This document shows, one piece after another, positions 26,794 through 35,541 of a stretch of 64,000 bases of DNA. The notes under the pieces were generated by a model. The model did no database searches and had not been told where the DNA came from. It saw only the letters and a program-made list of their open reading frames with translations. Both the position numbers and the translations under genes were made by a program. The stretch lies in NCBI RefSeq assembly GCF_001458595.1, contig NZ_LN890328.1:2515855-2579854 (forward strand), in the 5' to 3' direction. How positions within the stretch are numbered: position 1 is the first letter of the stretch; each line of letters starts with the position of its first letter. This stretch comes from Clostridium neonatale (GTDB taxonomy: Bacteria > Bacillota > Clostridia > Clostridiales > Clostridiaceae).

Positions 26794-27728
26794 TAAAATC
26801 CCTCCCCTACTATTCTAGCTATTAAAGATCCTTCATATACTACTGGATATTCTCTTAATGTAAATATCATTCCATTACATGGAGAAATAACTCGTTCTAA
26901 CACCTCTCCATGTAAAACATCTATGATCTCTCCCATAACATCTCCCTTTTTTATTCCTTTCCAATGGTCAACACATGGAATAAATATTCCTGAACTATTT
27001 GAGTTTACAAATGTTACTTGATCATTATTAGCTATTATAGGATTCTTTACTACTGTAGTATCTCCATCCCATATACCAAGTTCTTTCATTAAATTTAATA
27101 TTCCATTTACTAAATCAAAACAGTATTCCTTAGTAATTCGCATACCAACTCCCATTTCAACCATTATTGTTGGAACATTTATTTTATTAAGATTATATAC
27201 AAGTGTTGACTGGTTAACTTTTTTTTCTGGATAAATCCATATAAAATCTGTATTTATAAGTTTAGCATATGGTAATAGTTTTTCTTTAGTTTCTTCACTA
27301 ATTCTTACTTGAGGAGCTTCTTTCAAAAATATGTTACTTGCATGTAAATCTATACACATGTCTGCTCCTTTAATATCGTCTATAACTTTTGCAGCCATAT
27401 ACTCTGCCATAGCCCCATTTTCTGCCCCTGGAAAGATTCTATTCATATCCAAATCAAATGTTGGCATTCCTCTATGCACAGAATCAATTCCCAATGGATT
27501 TAATGTTGGATATATATCAACAACTCCATGCAAATTTTCTATCTTCTCATTTATTATCCTCATTAATTCGTAACATACATACTGTCCTTCCAACTCATCT
27601 CCATGAATTCCGGTAACAATACAAATTCTTTTCATATTATCATCTTTTTTCTCAGAAATAAGTCTATTCTTCTTTATTATTAAACTTTCATCCACTGAAA
27701 GTTCTGATGATACTACTGTTTCAATCAT
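26793..27728 (-). CDS. AstE/ASPA-family metallo-deacylase, intact zinc site (311 aa)
   Basis: Member of the succinylglutamate desuccinylase/aspartoacylase branch of M14 metallopeptidases. Zinc ligands are GIHGDE (about 42-47) and DLHAS (about 136-140), with the arginine loop DLDMNRIFPG (about 95-104) for substrate carboxylate. The C-terminal 90 residues form a biotinyl/lipoyl-like barrel. The start is the ATG at 27728, seven bases after GGAGG; the longer TTG reading overlaps that site. Likely hydrolyses an N-acyl amino acid or amide; the exact substrate is not readable. Coupled to the next gene. Confidence 0.85.
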   Translation of the reverse strand: MIETVVSSELSVDESLIIKKNRLISEKKDDNMKRICIVTGIHGDELEGQYVCYELMRIINEKIENLHGVVDIYPTLNPLGIDSVHRGMPTFDLDMNRIFPGAENGAMAEYMAAKVIDDIKGADMCIDLHASNIFLKEAPQVRISEETKEKLLPYAKLINTDFIWIYPEKKVNQSTLVYNLNKINVPTIMVEMGVGMRITKEYCFDLVNGILNLMKELGIWDGDTTVVKNPIIANNDQVTFVNSNSSGIFIPCVDHWKGIKKGDVMGEIIDVLHGEVLERVISPCNGMIFTLREYPVVYEGSLIARIVGEGF

Positions 27729-27934
27729 AAAGTTTTCCTCCAAAGTTTGCTTATTGCTAATAATTTTAATCTCTATATTTTATTTAAATTTCAAATTTAT
27801 TACTTTTTAATTTATCTTATTATACACCTTAACTTACATATAGGTAAACCTTCCTTAGCCCTCTATTTTCATATTGTTTATGAAAATTTCTAAACTATAT
27901 TTTTTTAAAAAACATAATTTTTTTCATTTTGCTA

Positions 27935-27964
27935 TTGACTTTTTATTAAATAATAATTATTATT
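27935..27964 (+). promoter_or_regulatory. Promoter of ahpC with PerR/Fur-like palindrome
   Basis: TTGACT (27935-27940) and TATTAT (27958-27963), 17 bases apart. The palindrome AATAATAATTATTATT (27949-27964) covers the -10 and resembles the AT-only PerR box (TTATAATnATTATAA). In clostridia peroxiredoxin genes are classic PerR targets; the assignment is by analogy. The rest of the 27729-28050 gap shows only AT-rich sequence and the gene's GGAGG site. Confidence 0.55.
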
Positions 27965-28050
27965 AGTTACAAGGAGTTGTTAATAACAATTCTCAAAGCA
28001 AAATTAATATTGAAATTAAAAATAAAATTAAAATTAAAGGAGGACATAAT

Positions 28051-28614
28051 ATGTCATTAATAAATAAGAAAGTATCAGATTTTAAAGCACAAGCATACCA
28101 AAATGGAGAATTCAAGGAAGTTACACTTGATTCTATAAAAGGAAAATGGTCAGTATTCTTCTTCTATCCAGCAGACTTTACATTTGTTTGCCCAACTGAA
28201 TTAGGAGATTTAGCTGATAACTATTCAAAATTCCAAGAAATTGGATGTGAAATCTATTCAGTATCAGCAGATACTCACTTTGTTCACAAAGCATGGGCTG
28301 ATACAACTGAAACAATTGGAAAGATAAAATATCCAATGATCGGTGATCCAACTGGAGCTATCATTAGAGACTTCGGTGTTATGATTGAAGAAGAAGGTTT
28401 AGCTTTAAGAGGCTCATTTGTAGTTAATCCAGAAGGAGAAATTAAAGCTTACGAAATACATGATAATGGAATTGGAAGAAATGTTGATGAGCTATTAAGA
28501 AAAGTTCAAGCTGCTCAATTCGTAGCTGAACATGGTGATCAAGTTTGTCCTGCTAAATGGACTCCAGGAGCTGAAACTTTAACTCCAAGCCTAGATTTAG
28601 TTGGTAAACTTTAA
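28051..28614 (+). CDS. ahpC: Peroxiredoxin, AhpC type
   Basis: Reduces hydrogen peroxide and organic hydroperoxides. The peroxidatic cysteine lies in FYPADFTFVCPTELGDL (Cys at about 47) and the resolving cysteine in HGDQVCPAKW (Cys at about 166), the two-Cys AhpC arrangement. The 187 residues equal the family standard. AAAGGAGG precedes the ATG. The downstream flavin reductase with an AhpF-like CHLC domain would be its electron donor, although a terminator and 330 bases separate them. Confidence 0.96.
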   Translation: MSLINKKVSDFKAQAYQNGEFKEVTLDSIKGKWSVFFFYPADFTFVCPTELGDLADNYSKFQEIGCEIYSVSADTHFVHKAWADTTETIGKIKYPMIGDPTGAIIRDFGVMIEEEGLALRGSFVVNPEGEIKAYEIHDNGIGRNVDELLRKVQAAQFVAEHGDQVCPAKWTPGAETLTPSLDLVGKL

Positions 28615-28676
28615 TTCTTATATATACTTAAAAACTCTAAAATTATACACTTAAAATATTCATAATCCCTTTTAAT

Positions 28677-28712
28677 AAGAGGCACATTCTCCCTGTGCCT
28701 CTTTAATAACTA
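28677..28712 (+). terminator. Terminator of ahpC
   Basis: Stem AAGAGGCACA / TGTGCCTCTT (10 bp, 7-base loop) followed by TAATAAC; the T tract is short, so some read-through to the reductase gene is likely. Confidence 0.6.
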
Positions 28713-28843
28713 AAACTCCCCATATTACATAGTTAATAATTAATTTAATAGCTGTTAATTATGTAATGTAGATAAAAGTGAGTCTGTATTACTTATATAT
28801 TAGAATTTGTAAAGCAGTTCTCATAATAATATCTCTTTTTAAT

Positions 28844-28909
28844 GCAGCCCACTACTTATATTCCTTCGTAGTAGTAAGTTTGAGTTAGCAAATATAAAAT
28901 TGGGCTCGC
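28844..28909 (+). promoter_or_regulatory. Folded leader segment before the reductase gene
   Basis: GC-AGCCCA (28844-28851) can pair with TGGGCT-CGC (28901-28909), enclosing an inner hairpin ACTACT / AGTAGT. The domain ends about 24 bases before the GGAGG site. It looks like a compact RNA element rather than a terminator because no T run follows. The rest of 28713-28843 shows no gene. Confidence 0.3.
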
Positions 28910-28945
28910 ATTTAAATTTTGAATTATTGGATGGAGGTTATTTAT

Positions 28946-30622
28946 ATGAATAAAATATATGATTTAATAATAATTGGTGGTGGTCCTGCTGGATTAACTG
29001 CTGCTTTATATGCTGGAAGATCAAAATTAAATACATTAGTTATAGAAAGAGAGTCTGTTGGCGGACAAATAAAAACAACATCTGAAATAGTTAATTTCCC
29101 TGGGATAATAAATAGCAGTGGACCTAAGCTAGTTGATGATATGAGAACTCAAGCTGTGAATTTTAATGCTAAGTTTACAGAAGCTGAGGTAATGTCTGTT
29201 GACTTTGATGGTGATGTAAAAGTAATAAATACTAATAATGGTGATTTCCAAGGAAGAAGCGTTATAATTGCTACTGGAGCAAGCCCAAGAAAGCTTGGAT
29301 TTACAGGTGAAAAAGAATTTACTGGTAGAGGTGTAGCATATTGTGCAACATGTGATGGAGAATTTTTTAAAGATCTAGATGTATTTGTTGTTGGTGCTGG
29401 ATTTGCTGCTGCTGAAGAAGCTATCTTCCTAACTAGATTTGCAAAGCATGTAACAGTTATAGCTAGAGAACCTGAATTTACATGTGCAAAGTCTATTGCA
29501 GATAAGGTATTAGCTCATGATAAAATAACTGTTAAATTTAATACTGAGATTTTAGAAGCAACTGGCGAAAATCTTCTAGAAAGAGCTAAATTCATAAATA
29601 ATGTAACAAATGAAACTTTTGAATATAATGCTTCTAAAGAAGATGGAACATTTGGTATATTCATATTTGTTGGATATGAACCTCAAACTTCATTATTTAG
29701 AAATGTAGTTGAATGTGATAAATTTGGTTATATATTAACAAATGAAAACATGGAAACAAATATTCCTGGTGTATATGCTGCTGGAGATTTAAGACCTAAG
29801 GTATTAAGACAGGTAGTTACTGCTGTTTCAGATGGTGCTATAGCTGCTACATGTGCTGAAAAATATGTTACTGAACTAAAAGAAAGGTTAGGAATAGAAG
29901 ATGAAGCTGAAGAAGAAACTACTGAAAATAACAATGTACCTTCAAAAGCTTCAAATGATAACTTAAATTCTGCTCCAATAGGTGGTCAAAGTAAGCTATT
30001 AAATGATAGCTTACGAGCCCAATTAAAGGGAATTCTTGATAAAATGGAAAAAGAAGTCACATTAGTTTCTATTGTAGATGAATCTAATCCAAAATCTATA
30101 GAATTGAGAGATCTGGTACTTGATATAAGTAATTTAGGTGATAAATTAAATGCAGAAATAGCTATCAGAGGTTCAAATAAAGACCTAGAAAAAAAGATAC
30201 ATGCTGATAAGTATCCTGTTGTTGCTTTATTAGATAGTAATAAAGAATATAGTGGTATTAAATTCCATGGTGTACCTGGTGGTCACGAACTAAATTCATT
30301 TATCATTGCTATATATAATTTAGCTGGACCAGGCCAAGCATTAGATAACACTATTTTAAATGAAATAAAATCTATAGATAAAAAGATAAATATCAAAGTT
30401 GCTGTTTCATTATCTTGTCATCTTTGTCCTGATGTTGTTATGGCATCTCAAAGATTAGCAATAGAAAATAAAAATATTGAAGCTGAAATGTTAGATTTAT
30501 CAGAATTCCCTGAATTAAAATCTAAATATAAAATTATGAGTGTTCCAGCTATAATACTAAATGATGAACAGTTATTCTTTGGAGCTAAAAAGATTGATGA
30601 AATTGTCAGTCTAATAAAATAG
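28946..30622 (+). CDS. Thioredoxin reductase-like flavoprotein fused to AhpF-type CxxC domain
   Basis: Residues 1-310 form a low-molecular-weight thioredoxin reductase: FAD loop GGGPAG (about 10-15), the redox CATCDG (about 135-140), NADPH loop VVGAGFAAAEEA (about 149-160) and C-terminal FAD motif YAAGDLR. A Glu/Asn-rich linker follows, then (about 350-558) two thioredoxin folds with CHLCPDVV, the N-terminal domain of AhpF. Classical AhpF has these parts in the reverse order. The ATG at 28946 follows GGAGG; the earlier TTG is not needed. Likely reduces AhpC. Confidence 0.88.
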   Translation: MNKIYDLIIIGGGPAGLTAALYAGRSKLNTLVIERESVGGQIKTTSEIVNFPGIINSSGPKLVDDMRTQAVNFNAKFTEAEVMSVDFDGDVKVINTNNGDFQGRSVIIATGASPRKLGFTGEKEFTGRGVAYCATCDGEFFKDLDVFVVGAGFAAAEEAIFLTRFAKHVTVIAREPEFTCAKSIADKVLAHDKITVKFNTEILEATGENLLERAKFINNVTNETFEYNASKEDGTFGIFIFVGYEPQTSLFRNVVECDKFGYILTNENMETNIPGVYAAGDLRPKVLRQVVTAVSDGAIAATCAEKYVTELKERLGIEDEAEEETTENNNVPSKASNDNLNSAPIGGQSKLLNDSLRAQLKGILDKMEKEVTLVSIVDESNPKSIELRDLVLDISNLGDKLNAEIAIRGSNKDLEKKIHADKYPVVALLDSNKEYSGIKFHGVPGGHELNSFIIAIYNLAGPGQALDNTILNEIKSIDKKINIKVAVSLSCHLCPDVVMASQRLAIENKNIEAEMLDLSEFPELKSKYKIMSVPAIILNDEQLFFGAKKIDEIVSLIK

Positions 30623-30629
30623 AATTATT

Positions 30630-30663
30630 AAAAAAGTCAGTTGCATTTTCAGCTGACTTTTTT
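30630..30663. terminator. Bidirectional terminator
   Basis: AAAAAAGTCAGTTG - CATTTT - CAGCTGACTTTTTT is a 14-bp stem with one G-U pair and T runs on both strands, between the convergent reductase and PsiE-like genes. Confidence 0.9.
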
Positions 30664-30665
30664 AT

Positions 30666-31280
30666 TTATTTAATAGATTTTATTATTTCTACTCTTGTAA
30701 TTTCATGATTTTTCATCTTAGCTATTCTAAGTGCAAAACCAGAATAATAAATACATAATCCTGTACCTAAATTTAATTTTCTATTTTCCACTTCATCCAA
30801 AATTACTTCTTCTAATGTATGATTATCATTATAAGGAATATCTATATGTTCTAATATATTAATCCTCTTAACTCTCTCATTTCCTCTATATATAGTCTTA
30901 GCCACTTCGTCAAAATTGTAAAATAAATATTTTCTTACAGCAAATAAAATTGCAATAGATATTATTCCAACTAAATTTTCTAATGTTGATGTATGCTCGA
31001 CTATAAGTTGTCTTGCAATAGCAAATAATAATACTTCTATTACTGTAGCAGGTGTATGCTTGCATAGCATTTTTATAAATTCTATCCCTATTACAAGATT
31101 AAATGCTGATGCTAAGAAAATATTAAATGATTCTATATCATTTTTATGCATAGCAATTAACTTTAAATCACTAACTAAAAAAATAAGTAAAATACTAATA
31201 CTAATAGCTAGTAATATTCCAATAATTATTTCTAAAATATCTGCTATTTGAAGAATTTTATTATTAAAAAATTTTTTCAT
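30666..31280 (-). CDS. PsiE-like integral membrane protein (204 aa)
   Basis: Four hydrophobic helices occupy residues 15-125, including IEFIKMLCKHTPATVIEVLL and the block VGIISIAILFAVRKYLF, which resemble the phosphate-starvation-inducible PsiE family. The last 80 residues are a soluble domain (HTLEEVILDEVENRKLNLGTGL) absent from E. coli PsiE. GGAGG precedes the ATG. PsiE has no known biochemical activity, and no phosphate genes are adjacent. Converges on the reductase gene. Confidence 0.7.
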   Translation of the reverse strand: MKKFFNNKILQIADILEIIIGILLAISISILLIFLVSDLKLIAMHKNDIESFNIFLASAFNLVIGIEFIKMLCKHTPATVIEVLLFAIARQLIVEHTSTLENLVGIISIAILFAVRKYLFYNFDEVAKTIYRGNERVKRINILEHIDIPYNDNHTLEEVILDEVENRKLNLGTGLCIYYSGFALRIAKMKNHEITRVEIIKSIK

Positions 31281-31349
31281 TTTTCCTCCTTATGCTGCCA
31301 TAATATAATGTCAATACAGTATGATTCTATAATAATAATTAGCCTCTGT

Positions 31350-32186
31350 TTATTGGGATATTGAAATGTCTTTACCATCAGATTTTATAGTTATATCCCC
31401 ATTTTCAGTAAAATAATTTTTCACATTATATTTCTCTAAGATAAGTATAGTTTTATCATCAGCAGTTTCTTCTTTTGAGGATGTTATTATCGAATATTGA
31501 GGCTTGGTATTTTCTATTAAATTTTCAGTCATATTATTAACTCTTCCATGATGCGGCATTTTAATTACTGAAAAGTATTTTTTATTGTATTTTAAGAACT
31601 CTTTTATCCTTTCTTCTTCAGCATCTCCCATAAACAGAAAACTTTTATCTTTATAATTAATTTCCACTATAATAGAATAATCATTTGATTTTTTATATTC
31701 ATCTTTTTTAGGCGGACATATCTTAATTTCTACGTCATCAATTTTTACACTAATTTCTTCATGTAATAAAGTTGGCTGTATATTGCTTTTTTCAATTGCT
31801 TCTTCATATTCTTCATACTGATTACTTTCTTTTTTATAATCAGGCTGTATTAGATTATTTATTTTAAACTTATTTATTATTTCATCAGCACCTCCAATAT
31901 GATCTTTGTCCATATGTGTTAAAATTAAATATTCTAATGAATCAATACCTTGTGATTTTAAATATGTACTTATTTCATTTTTATTTTTATCTAATCCTGT
32001 ATCAATCATTATATATTTATCTTGTATACCTATAAGAATACAGTCTGCTTTTCCTGCATCAAAAAATTTTATTATAAGTTCATCATTTGCTTGATTGTAA
32101 TTATTATATTGCTTGCTACTATAACATCCAATAAACATACAAACAATAACAATATTCAATATAAGTAATAATAATCTTTTAGTCAT
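31350..32186 (-). CDS. Metallo-beta-lactamase-fold lipoprotein, ComEC C-terminal type
   Basis: The first 21 residues form a lipoprotein signal ending in FIGC. The mature domain has LTHMDKDHIGG (HxxxDH motif, about 94-104), MIDTGLD upstream, FMGDAEEERI (about 185-194) and MPHHGRVNNM (about 210-219), the zinc-site pattern of the competence-related ComEC/Rec2 hydrolase domain. Without the membrane channel domains it is not a DNA transporter; such secreted stand-alone proteins are presumed nucleases or phosphodiesterases. Substrate unknown. GGTGG precedes the ATG. Confidence 0.85.
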   Translation of the reverse strand: MTKRLLLLILNIVIVCMFIGCYSSKQYNNYNQANDELIIKFFDAGKADCILIGIQDKYIMIDTGLDKNKNEISTYLKSQGIDSLEYLILTHMDKDHIGGADEIINKFKINNLIQPDYKKESNQYEEYEEAIEKSNIQPTLLHEEISVKIDDVEIKICPPKKDEYKKSNDYSIIVEINYKDKSFLFMGDAEEERIKEFLKYNKKYFSVIKMPHHGRVNNMTENLIENTKPQYSIITSSKEETADDKTILILEKYNVKNYFTENGDITIKSDGKDISISQ

Positions 32187-32399
32187 ATCTTGCCACCAAT
32201 CTATTTTTAATTTTAAATGAATCTAAATATATAATTATAATATTATACACATAAAGCATATGCATCAACAGGTAAAATTTAAGAATATTTGTAAAACAAT
32301 ATTTTATATAAATATTATTTAAATTATTTTAGACATTTCTAAAATATAATGTTAAAATATAATTATATACTATTTGTTAATTAAAGGTGTGATACTATT

Positions 32400-33074
32400 A
32401 TGTCTAAATACGCAGATTTTCAAGATAAGCCAATAAACAAAACTTTAAGTTATATTCATTGGTTTTTCATTTCTAACATTTATTTTGCATTATGTAATAT
32501 ACTATTAATGCTCTCTTTATATTTATTTGATATAAAATTTGAAAATATAGCTATATTTTTCTTAGCTCTAATACCAACTGGGCCTTCACTATGTGCTCTA
32601 TGTTCTTTTATGAACAAGTTAATAAGAGATAAATACGTTGATACTACTCGTGATTTTTTTAAAGGATATGTTGAAAATTTCAAAGCTTCTTTAAAATTTT
32701 GGTGCATTTTTTTATTACTATCATTTATTTTAATTTTTGATTTAAAATTATGTTTAATGAATAGAAAATTTATTTTTCTAATTATACCTATGATTTTTAT
32801 GTTATTATTTCTTATAATACTATGTTCATATTCAATACCTATTTTATCTAAGTATGAAATAAAACTACTTGATAATATTAAATTATCATTTTACTTAGCA
32901 CTAAAAACTCCAATTAAAACACTACTCAACTTAGTAATTATTGCATTATCAGCTTATATTTTCTTATATATAAGCAACATAATTGGATTGTTTGTTTTTA
33001 GTCTTTCATCTTATATATTGATGAAAAACATGGCTTCATGTTTCTTATTTATAGAAAGTAAATATCTAAAATAA
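32400..33074 (+). CDS. YesL-like (DUF624) membrane protein
   Basis: A 224-residue protein with about five membrane helices. The opening WFFISNIYFALCNI, the loop ALIPTGPSLCALCSFMNKL (about 58-76) and DTTRDFFKGYVENFKASL (about 82-99) are the DUF624/YesL pattern. These proteins are typically encoded with carbohydrate ABC importers and hemicellulase genes, which agrees with the arabinan locus that starts here; their function is unknown. Followed at 110 bases by a regulator gene in the same direction. Confidence 0.82.
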   Translation: MSKYADFQDKPINKTLSYIHWFFISNIYFALCNILLMLSLYLFDIKFENIAIFFLALIPTGPSLCALCSFMNKLIRDKYVDTTRDFFKGYVENFKASLKFWCIFLLLSFILIFDLKLCLMNRKFIFLIIPMIFMLLFLIILCSYSIPILSKYEIKLLDNIKLSFYLALKTPIKTLLNLVIIALSAYIFLYISNIIGLFVFSLSSYILMKNMASCFLFIESKYLK

Positions 33075-33150
33075 TATTGATTTGATTTTTGCATATAAAT
33101 ACCACTATAATTATACTATAGAAATTTGGATATTTAACATTATAAACAGA

Positions 33151-33184
33151 AAGGGGTAGCTGCTTTACAAGTAGCAAATAAATT
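33151..33184 (+). promoter_or_regulatory. Ribosome site separated from its start by a hairpin
   Basis: AAGGGG (33151-33156) is 28 bases before the ATG, too far for direct use, but a stem GCTGCTT / AAGTAGC (33159-33175) lies between. Folding it would bring the site to about 11 bases from the ATG. No other ribosome site exists for this gene. Confidence 0.4.
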
Positions 33185-34090
33185 ATGATACATATAACTA
33201 ATTTAAAAGACGGAATATCTATTTTTAAAGCCTTAAGTTCTGATGTAAGAATAGATATATTGAATATATTATCTGAATATCAACAGCTGAATATGAATGA
33301 ACTATCAGAAAAACTTAATCTAACTAATGGTGCTGTAACCATGCATATAAGAAAATTAGAAGAATGCGGGCTTATAACTACTAATAATTTAACTGGTAAA
33401 CATGGATTACAAAAGATATGTTCGCTACATGAAAATAAAATAGTAGTTGATATGGAATCAGATACTCCTGAAAATTCTTATGATATTGATATGTGTATAG
33501 GTCATTATTCTTCATACGAAATAACTCCTACTTGCGGAATAGCAACAAAGGATAAGCTTATTGGAGAAGTTGATAATCCGAATTATTTTGCTGATCCTGA
33601 AAGGATGTATGCTGACATTCTTTGGTTCACTAAAGGCTTTATTGAATATAGAATACCTAACTACTTAAAGCCAAATCAGATATTTTCTGAATTACAAATA
33701 TCTATGGAAATAAGCTCTGAAGCTCCTGGTATATGTAATATATGGCCATCCGATATACATTTTTCTATTAACAATATAGATATCGGAACTTGGATTAGTC
33801 CTGGAGATTTTGGCGATAACAAAGGTTTATTTACACCATCATGGTGGTTTCCTAATTGGAATCAATATGGCTTATTAAAATTACTTGCAGTTAACCATTA
33901 TGGAACATTTATGGATGGGTTAAAGATCTCTGATGTAACATTGAATGATTTAAATCTAAACTATAAAAGCGATATTGTTCTAAAACTTGCAGTACCTGAA
34001 GATACTAAGCATGTTGGAGGATTAACTATCTTTGGAAAGAACTTCGGTAATTATAACCAAGGCATACATGTTCGAATTATATATAACTAG
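33185..34090 (+). CDS. ArsR-like regulator with large C-terminal domain, copy 1
   Basis: Residues 10-75 are a winged helix (FKALSSDVRIDILNIL, then LTNGAVTMHIRKLEECGLI as recognition helix and wing). A zinc or redox-like TPTCGIAT follows at about 116-123. The last 200 residues form a domain conserved in the second copy at 43035 (PSDIHFSINNI, WISPGDFG, FTP-WW, NQYG, GG-TIFGK-FG-YNQ). They have beta-strand character and many aromatics, like a carbohydrate-binding sandwich. Such proteins are probably sugar-responsive repressors of the flanking arabinan genes; ligand and operator are unknown. An immediately preceding in-frame stop fixes the start. Confidence 0.8.
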   Translation: MIHITNLKDGISIFKALSSDVRIDILNILSEYQQLNMNELSEKLNLTNGAVTMHIRKLEECGLITTNNLTGKHGLQKICSLHENKIVVDMESDTPENSYDIDMCIGHYSSYEITPTCGIATKDKLIGEVDNPNYFADPERMYADILWFTKGFIEYRIPNYLKPNQIFSELQISMEISSEAPGICNIWPSDIHFSINNIDIGTWISPGDFGDNKGLFTPSWWFPNWNQYGLLKLLAVNHYGTFMDGLKISDVTLNDLNLNYKSDIVLKLAVPEDTKHVGGLTIFGKNFGNYNQGIHVRIIYN

Positions 34091-34091
34091 T

Positions 34092-34135
34092 AAAAAGGAT
34101 TCATAAAGATATAAAAATTTTTATGAATCCTTTTT
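34092..34135. terminator. Bidirectional terminator
   Basis: AAAAAGGATTCATAAA / TTTATGAATCCTTTTT, a perfect 16-bp stem between the convergent regulator and arabinanase genes, with T runs outward on both strands. Confidence 0.9.
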
Positions 34136-34136
34136 G

Positions 34137-35462
34137 TTACAGTACTTTTTTCCCCCATAAAGCAACTGCATTTTTATCAATAGTAGTAAAAATCAAAGTT
34201 TCTTTGTTCTCTTCCCAATCCCATGAAGGCATTACTTTACCTTTATATATTTCATTTTCATCTCTGACTTTTATTTTAATTTTTATTTCATTTATATTAG
34301 AAAAACTCCACTTTCCGCCATATTCACCTTCAATATCACCGTTTTCTTTAAAACTATAAGTCTTAGATACAATGACTCTATTAACATCTCTGTAGAGTGG
34401 TATAAGCTCCCATTCTCCAATAATTAGTTTCTTATCAATTTCTTGTTCTTTTTCTCCTGCATAACGTTCTGGTGAAATCATTGGCCAACCATCATTTGAC
34501 CATAATATCTTTCTAACATGCATATAAAACCAACTCTGATTATATTCTTTTCTTATATGATGAACTATATAGAAATCTTCCCCATCATTTAATACAGAAT
34601 TATGTCCAGGTGCAATCCATCCTTCACCATTTCCAAATCTATATCCTCCAAGAATTTTATTTCCAATATGATTGGGATTTACAGCAAACTTGTTAGTCAT
34701 CTCATTTCCATTTATATCTATATAAGGTCCATCTATACTTTCAGATCTTCCTACTCTTACATTATAATCAGATGCCAAAGAATCATATGATACAAATAAA
34801 TAATATTTATCAAACTCTTTATTATAAACAATATATGGTCCCTCTATAGCTCCTTCAGTAGAATGATGTCTTCCAGCTATATTTATTCCTTTATCATTTT
34901 CTTTTTGTGGTTTACCTGTTTCTTTATCTAATTTTATCAAATAGATTCCAGTCCAAAATGATCCATATGACATCCACATTTCACCATTCTTATCGAATAC
35001 TATATTAGGATCTATTGCATTTCTATCGTCACCACTATCACTTTTTACAACAAGTCCATTATCCTCCCACGGCCCATCTATTGATTTACTTTTTAATAAA
35101 CCTATATATGATCTATTTCTGCCAAATGTTGAAGCGCAATAATACAAATAGTATAAGTCATTTACTTTTGTTACTTCAGGTGCCCAAACGCCTTCGGCAC
35201 CGGTCCATTCTTTCGCTTCTTTTGGTACATCGTCCAAAGCCTGCCCTACATATTCCCATTTAATCAAATCATATGATTTCCTTATTTGAATGGATGGGGT
35301 AGCTTTTCCTCCAATTCTTGCATCAGTTGAAAACACATAATATAAATCATCATCTTTAAATATTGATGGGTCATGAGCTCCTGCTGCTCCCCATTTTGTT
35401 ATGTCTTCAATATCTTCATCATATTTCAAGTCTTTTATTATAGGCTTTTCTGGATATATCAC
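34137..35462 (-). CDS. GH43 arabinan endo-1,5-alpha-L-arabinosidase, cytoplasmic form
   Basis: The five-bladed propeller shows the catalytic-base region GAAGAHDPSIFKDDDLYYVF (Asp at about 32), the middle Asp in NAIDPNIVFD and the acid Glu in STEGAIEGPYIV. Residues about 345-441 form the C-terminal beta domain often found on endo-arabinanases. There is no signal peptide, so it should act inside on imported arabino-oligosaccharides. Starts at GTG with AGAGG upstream. Last gene of the araN-araP-araQ transcription direction after an imperfect hairpin (35493-35540). Confidence 0.88.
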   Translation of the reverse strand: MIYPEKPIIKDLKYDEDIEDITKWGAAGAHDPSIFKDDDLYYVFSTDARIGGKATPSIQIRKSYDLIKWEYVGQALDDVPKEAKEWTGAEGVWAPEVTKVNDLYYLYYCASTFGRNRSYIGLLKSKSIDGPWEDNGLVVKSDSGDDRNAIDPNIVFDKNGEMWMSYGSFWTGIYLIKLDKETGKPQKENDKGINIAGRHHSTEGAIEGPYIVYNKEFDKYYLFVSYDSLASDYNVRVGRSESIDGPYIDINGNEMTNKFAVNPNHIGNKILGGYRFGNGEGWIAPGHNSVLNDGEDFYIVHHIRKEYNQSWFYMHVRKILWSNDGWPMISPERYAGEKEQEIDKKLIIGEWELIPLYRDVNRVIVSKTYSFKENGDIEGEYGGKWSFSNINEIKIKIKVRDENEIYKGKVMPSWDWEENKETLIFTTIDKNAVALWGKKVL

Positions 35463-35541
35463 TTTTTACCATCCTCTCTATTCTTTTAAATAAAAAGGAC
35501 TTAGTACATATTTAAAACATAGCACTAAATCCTTAACTTTT

